Source: Dehalogenimonas alkenigignens
GTDB lineage: Bacteria > Chloroflexota > Dehalococcoidia > Dehalococcoidales > Dehalococcoidaceae
Length of the DNA stretch: 64,000 bases
Assembly: GCF_001466665.1 (NCBI RefSeq)
Contig: NZ_KQ758903.1
Location: 555,684-619,683 of the forward strand
Direction: 5' to 3'
Part shown: piece after piece, positions 41,285 through 49,904 of the stretch
How the letters are laid out: the number at the start of each line of letters is the position of its first letter
Position numbering within the stretch: position 1 is the stretch's first letter
Notes under the pieces: model-generated
Databases searched by the model: none
Told to the model about the DNA's origin: nothing
What the model saw: only the letters and a program-made list of their open reading frames with translations
Translations under genes and position numbers: made by a program

Positions 41285-43807
41285 ATGGAAGTCCAGGAAT
41301 TTGCCAAGTGGATACGCATTAGTTTTGAATCCCTGCCAAGATCGAAAGACCCATTTTTTTATAAGTTATGGCATGACGGGAAGATTCGTTATAAGTCCAA
41401 CCTGGTCAAACAGGATTTGCTCGGAGAACTATGTGCTAGGCTAGTGTGCGCGACTATAGCTGAAAAACAACAGACTTTATTACTTATGCCCGATTCAAAC
41501 CGAAGCCTGGTGGCGGAGCTTCTGGCTACAGGGTTGATTATGAGTTCAATTGATGCAATACAAACAAAACAACGAGGGAGAAGAGTCTTATATTTTGGCG
41601 TGACAACAGGCATAAAGTCCGACCTCTCAAATGTATCAATAGGGAATCTTCCAATGGGCGAGGTCTTTAGACAGACCTACCAACGAGGGGGCCCTGATAA
41701 GCCCCAAAGAGTTATCGGGACGCTACCAACTGTCGTTTGCATTTATTCTCCTTCCGACCCGGCATCTTCAGTATCCAAATATTCTCCTCTTTGGGTAGCA
41801 ATAGATTGTGGAGACACTTCCTCAGTTTGGTGGCTGCCTTCATTACTTCCACTCCTTCATGAAAAGGGAATTCCCACAATAGCGTGGTCATCTAATCCTC
41901 TGACTTCTATCAGGCACGACTTCCAATCGATTGATGCCCATGTATTCAGGATCCCTGATAACAGAGGAGCAATTAGTTCCGACATTTTCCGTTTGTTTGT
42001 AGAATCACCTTCGGCAACGAAGGTTGTTCCGCTAGTCATAAGTGGTGACTTCGCAGATAACCTGTCGGGTAATCTTCGCAAGGCGTATCACGCGCTGGCC
42101 GCGGTTATGGCGGAAAAACCGGGACGACTGGGGCAAGATGCCCTAGCAGTAAGTTGGAGATACTTGAGATCGTTGGAAAGGTTAGCCATTCCCCTCGGGC
42201 TTTTTGAATCAGAGTCTGTTCAATATTGGGGGGTTAAACCAATAGGTCGTCTGCGCAGCGCATGCGAAAAATTCCTCTCTGCCATTCATCTCGGATCTTC
42301 AGTTAATACCAGGAATCAATTGGAATTGGCAAAAACCCATTTGGATATTGTTTATAATACGCTCCAACAAAATGACCCTCCTCTTTGGAATTCACTTATT
42401 GATCTTTGCTTAGTGGACGTACCAGCGGGACATGCAAGGGTCATCATTTTCCCAAGCACAGCCTCGAAGTCGATGTTCTCATTTGCTCTCTTGGCACGGA
42501 CTAAGACCTCAGAAAAAGATTTGGCCAAGATGCGCGTCTGGCTTATGCCATTAAAGGATGCGGCCTCAAGATTACAGAGTACTTCCAGAGACGAAAAAGA
42601 GGAATTTGGCTCTAGTTCAGCTGAGAACATGACCAGTGAACGTTTGCCTGAGGATGTCGTTTGGGATGTGATTCTCGTTGGACTACCTAATCAAAAACAA
42701 TCGGAGAAGATGGCTCCGTTCCTTTGGCATGGCAAATGCAATTTCCTTCTGTACCAGCACCAGGTGCCAGCTTTAAGTCGCTTGGCTCGCGCATGGGGAG
42801 ATGCCCTAAAGAGTGATACTGTGGCCCTTGCACAAAGCCTTTCGGGGCTAACTGGATTGGCGTTACCGAAGGATATCCCCGACTCGCCACCCATCTGCGA
42901 TGTTGATGATGCTCAGACTATCCTTGGTGGAGAACTCACCAAGCTTGCGCCTCAAGCATCAAAATCGATATGGGAGCCCAAATCGGAGGTCGACGAAGTC
43001 GCTTTCTTATTCAAAGACGACGATTCAGACTCTTCGGAGACTGATTACGAGGGGATTGTTTTTGAAGAAGAACCTGACTCTGATAACGGTCAAATAGTTG
43101 TGGTCGACAAAGCTCTTGAGGTCAAGTTCACCGGAGGTTGGTCGGGGCTATTTGCCCAAAACATGCTGCTAAATGTGGTCACAAACGCGTCAGCCGGATC
43201 CAAAGTGGACAGACGTTATGCTAAATCTCTTCGTCCCGGCGATACAATTATCTATATTTCAGGTCAGAGACGCCAGAGCCTGTACGAATTGGTTCTCTCA
43301 CGAGTACACAGGCATCCTTCAATTGAAATTCATTTAGCACTGATTCGGCAATGGCAAACTGAAATCAGGCAAGGGTACCTTGATTGGACCAAACAAGGCC
43401 ATTCTCTAAATAAACTTTTCAACGAAATGATTAAGCGTGGTACTCAATTGGAAACTGATATGGCACTTCGCTTCTGGGTGTCGGGCTACACATTGCGTCC
43501 ACGCGATCGGGAGGATATGCGTCGCATCGCAGAGATACTAAATCTACCGTTCACTCGCGAACACTATGTAAGAATTCACCTTGCAGCCGACCGTATTCAT
43601 GGTTTACATATATCCCTCTCTTTAAGACTGAGCGGCTGGATAAAGTCAGGGGCAGCCGAAGCTACCGACGACCTAATAGATGAGGCTACTGGCTTAACCT
43701 TCAGCGATGTTCGAGACTCTCTATTACTTTTGCACGTCGAGTCAGTAACCGAGATATCCGGGCCTTTTTACGAATCTACCCTCGGACGGATTGAAAGGAG
43801 CAACTAG
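41285..43807 (+). CDS. drmE: DISARM protein DrmE-like
   Basis: About 840 residues, cytoplasmic, with no motif recognised with certainty. It has an acidic stretch (KDDDSDSSETDYEGIVFEEEPDSDNG, around residue 577-605) and a GDTIIYISGQRR segment after it. Its size and its place directly ahead of drmA, drmB and drmC match drmE of class 2 DISARM; the name rests mainly on this context. The ATG at 41285 has AGGA upstream; an ATG at 41267 is also possible. It ends just before the drmA start. Confidence 0.55.
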   Translation: MEVQEFAKWIRISFESLPRSKDPFFYKLWHDGKIRYKSNLVKQDLLGELCARLVCATIAEKQQTLLLMPDSNRSLVAELLATGLIMSSIDAIQTKQRGRRVLYFGVTTGIKSDLSNVSIGNLPMGEVFRQTYQRGGPDKPQRVIGTLPTVVCIYSPSDPASSVSKYSPLWVAIDCGDTSSVWWLPSLLPLLHEKGIPTIAWSSNPLTSIRHDFQSIDAHVFRIPDNRGAISSDIFRLFVESPSATKVVPLVISGDFADNLSGNLRKAYHALAAVMAEKPGRLGQDALAVSWRYLRSLERLAIPLGLFESESVQYWGVKPIGRLRSACEKFLSAIHLGSSVNTRNQLELAKTHLDIVYNTLQQNDPPLWNSLIDLCLVDVPAGHARVIIFPSTASKSMFSFALLARTKTSEKDLAKMRVWLMPLKDAASRLQSTSRDEKEEFGSSSAENMTSERLPEDVVWDVILVGLPNQKQSEKMAPFLWHGKCNFLLYQHQVPALSRLARAWGDALKSDTVALAQSLSGLTGLALPKDIPDSPPICDVDDAQTILGGELTKLAPQASKSIWEPKSEVDEVAFLFKDDDSDSSETDYEGIVFEEEPDSDNGQIVVVDKALEVKFTGGWSGLFAQNMLLNVVTNASAGSKVDRRYAKSLRPGDTIIYISGQRRQSLYELVLSRVHRHPSIEIHLALIRQWQTEIRQGYLDWTKQGHSLNKLFNEMIKRGTQLETDMALRFWVSGYTLRPRDREDMRRIAEILNLPFTREHYVRIHLAADRIHGLHISLSLRLSGWIKSGAAEATDDLIDEATGLTFSDVRDSLLLLHVESVTEISGPFYESTLGRIERSN

Positions 43808-43808
43808 A

Positions 43809-46800
43809 GTGGCTAGCATGTCTTGGACTTCGGAAGAAGAAATCAAACTCACACAACATCTCGTTGACCAAATCTGTTTCAAGGCGTTCGGAAGAAGTGA
43901 AGACGAATGCGTAGGAAACTTTCCTAGAGATGTTTATTTCATAGGCAACCTAAGACCTAAAAGTGACGTCTCCGAGGACAACCAGCCTACGTCGCTACGG
44001 GAATTACTCAGCAAGATGTCTCCCATGGCGTTCGGTGCCGAGTTCCGATTAAAGCCAGAGGAACCTGAACTAATCGTTAATGTTGGCGTTAACTGGTCCT
44101 GCTACTACAGAATTTTCCCAACGTTGAACCAACAGCTCTCGTTCTACCAGCAAGCAACGTCAGCAACTGAGAGCCTGACTGCAGAAAAGCCATCGACTAA
44201 CCCACAGCATGGACCTCAATCCAATCCGGTCAATGAAGAAGCTGAGAATGAGTTGGAGAACGATTCAGAAGAGGCCGCCGCGGAGCGGATTGAAAAAGAT
44301 TCACCAGAGGTAGCACTGTCCACGTCTGATCGTAAGCGGCCAAAAGCACAAAAAGACGAACTCCTGAAACGCTTTCGTAAAATAACCTGCCTAGCAAAAG
44401 GAAGGATTTATCTTCGACATATTGGAGATGAATGGGTCATAGACACACATGAATTACGTGACGCTCTTCGGGCAGAAACAATACGTGCACAACAAATTGC
44501 GATGAACGATCCAGACCGAATCAGAACCTCAGGGGCTCAAACGGAACGTGTGCGGGTTACTGAAACCTCCTTAACCTCAGCAGCCAGCTACGCTAGCTTT
44601 ATTCGTTCACTTACCAGTGACGTGATCCCGGAATGGAGATGGGAATTGCATGCCACCGTCCGACAATACAATGACCCTTCAGAGTGTACCCTGCTGTTGG
44701 AATTTGTCAACGCTTCTCCTATGCCAGATGAAGCCCCAAATACAGAAGCCTTTTTGTTCGATACCAGGGCTGATTTCAGTTTCCTTGGTGGCCTCGTGCT
44801 TCCCTTTGAATTGAATTTAGCTCCGCGTAGCTTCCGTAATGACCGAAGATTATGGGGGCGAGGGTTCAATTGCTCGGTTGAGCCTGAATATGATAGTTCC
44901 GGCTCGGTAAAGGTTTTGGCGACGACTCATACACCAACTCACAGACAGATGCGCTTTGTCACCCGGATTTCCCCTTCTGCTCGCTTCGCTGACCTCACAC
45001 AAGATCCTTTTCCTACGCTCGAAGCAATACTGAACGCAATGACTGAATATAAACAAGTGTGGGAAAGCGCAGAGAATCAATATGCAAATAACGACCCAGG
45101 ATGGCAGACTGAATTTGGACCAGAGTTTCGTAAAGACCTTCAACAATTTGAGGCAGAAATAGACCTTTTCCGGCGCGGTTACAAATTGATCCGAAGCAAC
45201 AATGATATAAGATTAGCTTTTCAACTCACGAATGAAACTTTCCTTCGAGGCGACCCTAACAAAACGGCATGGCGACTTTTTCAAATTGTCTTTATTGTTA
45301 GTCAGATACCCGGGATCATGGCGCTTGCCATGGCCAATGGTCCTTACGAATCCGAACGAGAAATGGTTGACATCATATACTTCCCCACAGGCGGTGGCAA
45401 AACCGAAGCATACCTAGGAACCACCGTCTTTCATTGTTTCTTCGATCGTTTAAGAGGAAAGACGGCAGGCGTGACAGCATGGACGCGGTTCCCGTTGCGT
45501 CTACTAACATTACAACAAACACAACGCGTCGCAGATATTATTGGACTAGCCGATTTGGTTCGGCGAAGTCACAATGACCCTCGGCTCTCAGGTCCAAATG
45601 TTGATGGATTTGCTGTTGGCTACTTCGTTGGGAAGGAAGCAACGCCTAATGACATAACTCCTCCGTTTTCTAACGAGCCACCAGACCCGCCTTGGAGTCA
45701 AGCGAACGATCCGGTAGCTCGCCAACACTGGAAGAGAGTGGTTCGTTGTCCCTCTTGTCGTACTTCGACTATTAGGGTTGATTTTGATGCGTCAAGTGTT
45801 CGAATCATTCATCGATGTACAAACCATGATTGTAGTTTTCAAGATGGCGTGATTCCGGTTTACGTTGTTGACAATGAGATTTACCGCTATTTGCCAAGCG
45901 TGATCGTCGGTACCATCGATAAGCTCGCAGGCATAGGCAATCAACGCAAGTTATCACAGATATTTGGCCAAGTAGACGGGCGTTGTGTTGCGCATGGCTA
46001 TTACAAGGGGAAATGCTGCCAGAAGGAATGTACAGATCGAAGCCGACTTCGTCCCGGAGCCCCTTCGGGAGTGTCAGGACCAACTCTGTTCGTTCAAGAT
46101 GAACTACATCTTCTAAAAGAGGGGCTAGGCACCTTTGATTCGCATTATGAAACCTTCGTTCAGCGTTTGAGGCGAGAATTCGGTGAAAATAATTCCATCA
46201 AAATCATCGCGTCTTCAGCGACGATTGAATCGTTCGCAAGACAAACGGAGCACCTATATGGTCGCGCCCAAAATCAAGCCCGCGTGTTTCCAGGACTTGG
46301 GCCGACTCTAGGGGAATCATTTTATGCGCAAACTCTGACCTACCCACAACGCCTGTTTATCGGATTAATCCCTCACAACAAAACGATTTTCAATACAATG
46401 CTCGAAATCATAGAGTATTATCACCGCGAGATCCAAAACATGCAACAGGTATCCGTGAACCAGCCAAATCCCTATGGAGGACATCTATCGCCAGGCACCA
46501 AAGAATACAGAGAATTACTTGACTCGTACATAACATCCCTGTCCTATTTCTCAGCTAACCGTGAGTTAAATTCCATACGTACCGACCTGGAAGGAGATGT
46601 GAACCCTAATCTAGAGCGTGATGGGCTATCAGGGTTAGAAATTGCTGAGCTTACCGGCAGCACCAGCACTGACGATGTCACGCTTATACTCGAGAAATCT
46701 GAAAAGATGTCGCTAGCAAATCCACAACCGGTTTCCATTCTTGCGACGAGCATGATTAGCCACGGTGTTGATGTGGACCGCTTCAATACCATGATTTTCT

Positions 46801-47396
46801 ATGGAATGCCTCGACAAAACGCAGAATATATCCAAGCTTCGAGCCGCATTGGACGCACGCACATAGGGGTTGTATTGTGCTGTCTTCATCCAGTCCGTGA
46901 AAGAGACCAAAGCCATTATTCATATTTCAACAAATTTCATGAGTTTCTCGGACAACTAGTCGAACCTGTGGCTATTAACCGATGGTCGAAATTTAGCATT
47001 AACCGGACGTTACCCGGATTGTTTATGGGGATATTGTTGCAACTCGTCGCAAACAATTCCACTGAATCCAACCCCGATAGATACTACAAGCTTGACTTCG
47101 TTAAAAAGAAGATAAGCGATGGAACCATCAAAGCTGATATGTTCACACCTTTCCTGGAGGAAGCCTACCTAGTACAGGCGGCCGCCAGCAAAGGGGAAAA
47201 CACATTTCGGGATGAGATTCATGTACGAGTTCAAGAATTTTTGGACCAAATTGTCGGCTCGAGTTCAGGAATGATTTTCGTCTCGGATGTGCTGATACCC
47301 CGGCCTATGCGCAGCTTAAGAGACGTTGACGATCCTATCGAGATAGATCTCGACGACGTTGGTACCCAATGGACTAATAAAATGCGCAAGTGGTAA
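43809..47396 (+). CDS. drmA: DISARM helicase-type protein DrmA
   Basis: About 1195 residues. Superfamily 2 helicase parts: Walker A PTGGGKTEAYLG (about residue 525), Walker B-type QDELHLL (about 763), and a C-terminal RecA-like part with SMISHGVDVDRFNTMIFYGMPRQNAEYIQASSRIGR (about 980-1015). A C4 zinc cluster (CPSC ... CTNHDC) lies between. In DISARM, DrmA and DrmB form the core complex that senses and handles invading DNA. GTG start at 43809 with AAAGGAG upstream; an ATG at 43818 is close behind. Confidence 0.88.
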   Translation: MASMSWTSEEEIKLTQHLVDQICFKAFGRSEDECVGNFPRDVYFIGNLRPKSDVSEDNQPTSLRELLSKMSPMAFGAEFRLKPEEPELIVNVGVNWSCYYRIFPTLNQQLSFYQQATSATESLTAEKPSTNPQHGPQSNPVNEEAENELENDSEEAAAERIEKDSPEVALSTSDRKRPKAQKDELLKRFRKITCLAKGRIYLRHIGDEWVIDTHELRDALRAETIRAQQIAMNDPDRIRTSGAQTERVRVTETSLTSAASYASFIRSLTSDVIPEWRWELHATVRQYNDPSECTLLLEFVNASPMPDEAPNTEAFLFDTRADFSFLGGLVLPFELNLAPRSFRNDRRLWGRGFNCSVEPEYDSSGSVKVLATTHTPTHRQMRFVTRISPSARFADLTQDPFPTLEAILNAMTEYKQVWESAENQYANNDPGWQTEFGPEFRKDLQQFEAEIDLFRRGYKLIRSNNDIRLAFQLTNETFLRGDPNKTAWRLFQIVFIVSQIPGIMALAMANGPYESEREMVDIIYFPTGGGKTEAYLGTTVFHCFFDRLRGKTAGVTAWTRFPLRLLTLQQTQRVADIIGLADLVRRSHNDPRLSGPNVDGFAVGYFVGKEATPNDITPPFSNEPPDPPWSQANDPVARQHWKRVVRCPSCRTSTIRVDFDASSVRIIHRCTNHDCSFQDGVIPVYVVDNEIYRYLPSVIVGTIDKLAGIGNQRKLSQIFGQVDGRCVAHGYYKGKCCQKECTDRSRLRPGAPSGVSGPTLFVQDELHLLKEGLGTFDSHYETFVQRLRREFGENNSIKIIASSATIESFARQTEHLYGRAQNQARVFPGLGPTLGESFYAQTLTYPQRLFIGLIPHNKTIFNTMLEIIEYYHREIQNMQQVSVNQPNPYGGHLSPGTKEYRELLDSYITSLSYFSANRELNSIRTDLEGDVNPNLERDGLSGLEIAELTGSTSTDDVTLILEKSEKMSLANPQPVSILATSMISHGVDVDRFNTMIFYGMPRQNAEYIQASSRIGRTHIGVVLCCLHPVRERDQSHYSYFNKFHEFLGQLVEPVAINRWSKFSINRTLPGLFMGILLQLVANNSTESNPDRYYKLDFVKKKISDGTIKADMFTPFLEEAYLVQAAASKGENTFRDEIHVRVQEFLDQIVGSSSGMIFVSDVLIPRPMRSLRDVDDPIEIDLDDVGTQWTNKMRKW

Positions 47397-47417
47397 ATCT
47401 CAGAAAGGAACAGAGTT

Positions 47418-49280
47418 ATGGGACGTAAGATGCAACGCGGCAAACAGCAGATAATGTTCAATTACCTTCCGGGAAAAACCTTTGATTTTGAGCGAGTTGC
47501 AACAATCGCGAAAGTGGCTAACATTCGAGGGGTGCAGCGGACCGATCTCAACGCAGTAGTTCTTCTTCGTAATGTTGCTGACGAAGCGAGGGCTTGGCGT
47601 CAGGATTTCAGGCCCTTGCTCAGAGATGACGTGCTGCGCGACACATCCAGATTTGTTTTACTTGATCCGCAGAGCGTACAGTCAGAGATTTTCCCGAAAG
47701 TGCTCTGGTGTCAAAATCGTGTTTGCGGTCGAGTGTTCGATTTTACTGGGAAAGATTCGTTGCCAAAGTTATGTCCAACTTGCAAGCGTGGAGAACTGAT
47801 GCAATTACGCTGGGTAAAAATTCATCGTTGCGGCGCCGTGCAGGCACTTCGGCCACCTCCCTGCACTCAGTGCCATTCTTCAAATAACATGGCTCTTGAC
47901 ACGCGAGGAAGCGAACGAATATCAAGTTTTCGATGGATATGCAGACAATGCGGAAGCGCAGTGCCGGTTTTTGGTGGATGGTGTCCAGAATGTCAGTGGC
48001 CCGACACTGACCCAAATCTAAAGCGAATGGACGTTTTAGTTCACCGCGCTGGGCCGACGTTCTACGCACACACCGTTGTTCTCCTCAATATCCCTCATCG
48101 GCAGCTTGATCCTTTCTTTAATTTGCCTGAATGGCCTGCCATTGTGGCGGGAAAATTTATTGGTCTCCCGGAAGTTGGGCACAAACCGCTTAATGAATTT
48201 TCCTCTGTCTCGCCACACAGTCACGAAAACACAGGTGTTGGATTATCGGGAGCTGATTTGGACGGCCTATTAAGGCGGCAAGCGAGCGGTGAACTTACTC
48301 CGGAACAATTCGTAAAAGAGATGGAAGCTCTACGCCGGCAGCGTGAACAAGAAGGTTTAGCCTCTTCCCCAAGTGGCATAATAATGGCTCTTGAACAACG
48401 TACGGGTGTGCAGAGGCAGGTATGGGAGCGCGCGGGTCAAGGTATGTTGGACGCAATAATGCCAAAGGAAACTGGGCGTTCCCAGGAATTGTTTGATAAT
48501 GCCTCCGCCGTTTCAACTGTCGAAACCGCACGAGGATTGGGATTATCTCGTCTGACATTAGTTATGGATTTCCCTATCATTAACGCCTCTTACGGATACA
48601 GTCGAGCTGAGTACTCGCCTAAGCAATGCCGCCTCAACCCCTTCCCGCAAGACCGTGAGCATGGCGGTAAGTTCCCCATTTTCGTAGACCAAGTACAAGC
48701 CGATGCTCTCATGTTAAGTCTGGACCATAACCGTGTTCTAAAGTGGCTGGAAAGAAACGGATTCAACCCCAAATTACCAAACGGAGGTGACAAAGACCTT
48801 TCGAGCAAGGCGTATTTCGTTAGATTATTCGACAATATCCCTTTACGTGAAACTTTGGGTGCCGATAATCCAGAGGCCCGAATGGTGTTTGGCTTGCTTC
48901 ATACGCTGAGCCATATTTCAATCCGCCAAGCAGCCCTTCTATGTGGCTTAGATCGGACGAGTCTGTCTGAATACGTTTTACCATCAGCGCTCATGTTTGC
49001 CTTCTATAGTAATCATCGGTTTGGAGCTACTATCGGAGCTTTGACTGCTCTCTTTGAACAATCCATTGACGAATGGCTCAATGCGATTCATGACGCTGGC
49101 CGTTGCGTGTACGACCCGGTTTGCTTCGAACGCGAGAGCAGCTGCCACGCGTGCACACACTTGCCCGAGACGAGCTGCAGATTCTTTAATCTTAATCTGA
49201 GTCGTTCGCTACTTTTTGGTGGCCCGGACCCAAAACTTGGAAATATTAGCGTCGGATACCTCGATTCTACACTGAGATGA
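47418..49280 (+). CDS. drmB: DISARM DUF1998 protein DrmB
   Basis: 620 residues with several zinc-type cysteine pairs (CPTC, CTQC, CRQC, CPEC between about residues 118 and 200) and a C-terminal DUF1998 region with CVYDPVCFERESSCHACTHLPETSC. DUF1998 proteins pair with DrmA helicases in all DISARM types. It lies 21 bases after drmA and just ahead of drmC. Confidence 0.88.
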   Translation: MGRKMQRGKQQIMFNYLPGKTFDFERVATIAKVANIRGVQRTDLNAVVLLRNVADEARAWRQDFRPLLRDDVLRDTSRFVLLDPQSVQSEIFPKVLWCQNRVCGRVFDFTGKDSLPKLCPTCKRGELMQLRWVKIHRCGAVQALRPPPCTQCHSSNNMALDTRGSERISSFRWICRQCGSAVPVFGGWCPECQWPDTDPNLKRMDVLVHRAGPTFYAHTVVLLNIPHRQLDPFFNLPEWPAIVAGKFIGLPEVGHKPLNEFSSVSPHSHENTGVGLSGADLDGLLRRQASGELTPEQFVKEMEALRRQREQEGLASSPSGIIMALEQRTGVQRQVWERAGQGMLDAIMPKETGRSQELFDNASAVSTVETARGLGLSRLTLVMDFPIINASYGYSRAEYSPKQCRLNPFPQDREHGGKFPIFVDQVQADALMLSLDHNRVLKWLERNGFNPKLPNGGDKDLSSKAYFVRLFDNIPLRETLGADNPEARMVFGLLHTLSHISIRQAALLCGLDRTSLSEYVLPSALMFAFYSNHRFGATIGALTALFEQSIDEWLNAIHDAGRCVYDPVCFERESSCHACTHLPETSCRFFNLNLSRSLLFGGPDPKLGNISVGYLDSTLR

Positions 49281-49281
49281 G

Positions 49282-49827
49282 ATGATTAGCACCGAAAACA
49301 ATTACGATCAATTAGAGTTGGTCATCACCCCTCCAGAACCTTACGGAGCACAGCTAGCGCATCAGTTTCGTGCGCGTACGACGATTGGGGTTTTGACACA
49401 GCTGGTTGCCCAAGCAAAGATGCATATACTAATAGCTTCTCCCTTCGTGCAGGCTAGTGATAATCAAACGGGCAGTCCTTTAGCGGACGCATTAAGGCAC
49501 GCTTTGAACAGGAACGTTCGGCTTGATGTCATCTCCACTTTGCCTGGGATTAACATCTTTAAAACGGGGTGGGTTTCCTCTGTGGGAAATACCCGGGTCA
49601 ATCTATACCGACCAATGCCAAACGTTAAGGATGAAAAACTTTTAGGATCACATGCCAAAGTATTTGTCGTTGACTCCACCCATGCATATATTGGTAGTGC
49701 AAACCTTACTAGTCCTGGACTAACGGGCAACCTCGAAATGGGGGTCCTGGTGCATGGCAAGGTGGCAGCAAACGTCGCTTCATTCTGGGAATACCTAATC
49801 ACGAATGGATTTTTGCTTAAGGTATAA
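49282..49827 (+). CDS. drmC: DISARM phospholipase D-like protein DrmC
   Basis: 181 residues with one HKD motif HAKVFVVDSTHAYIGSANLTSPGL (about residues 114-137), the catalytic signature of PLD-type nucleases. With one motif it probably works as a dimer. It follows drmB by one base and closes the operon. Confidence 0.85.
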   Translation: MISTENNYDQLELVITPPEPYGAQLAHQFRARTTIGVLTQLVAQAKMHILIASPFVQASDNQTGSPLADALRHALNRNVRLDVISTLPGINIFKTGWVSSVGNTRVNLYRPMPNVKDEKLLGSHAKVFVVDSTHAYIGSANLTSPGLTGNLEMGVLVHGKVAANVASFWEYLITNGFLLKV

Positions 49828-49904
49828 TTCATCGATTCGTAAGCCGCGATCCACCACTATTTCCAAAAGATTGAAATTCGTTTTGGTGTAGTCTTGCGTT
49901 TCTC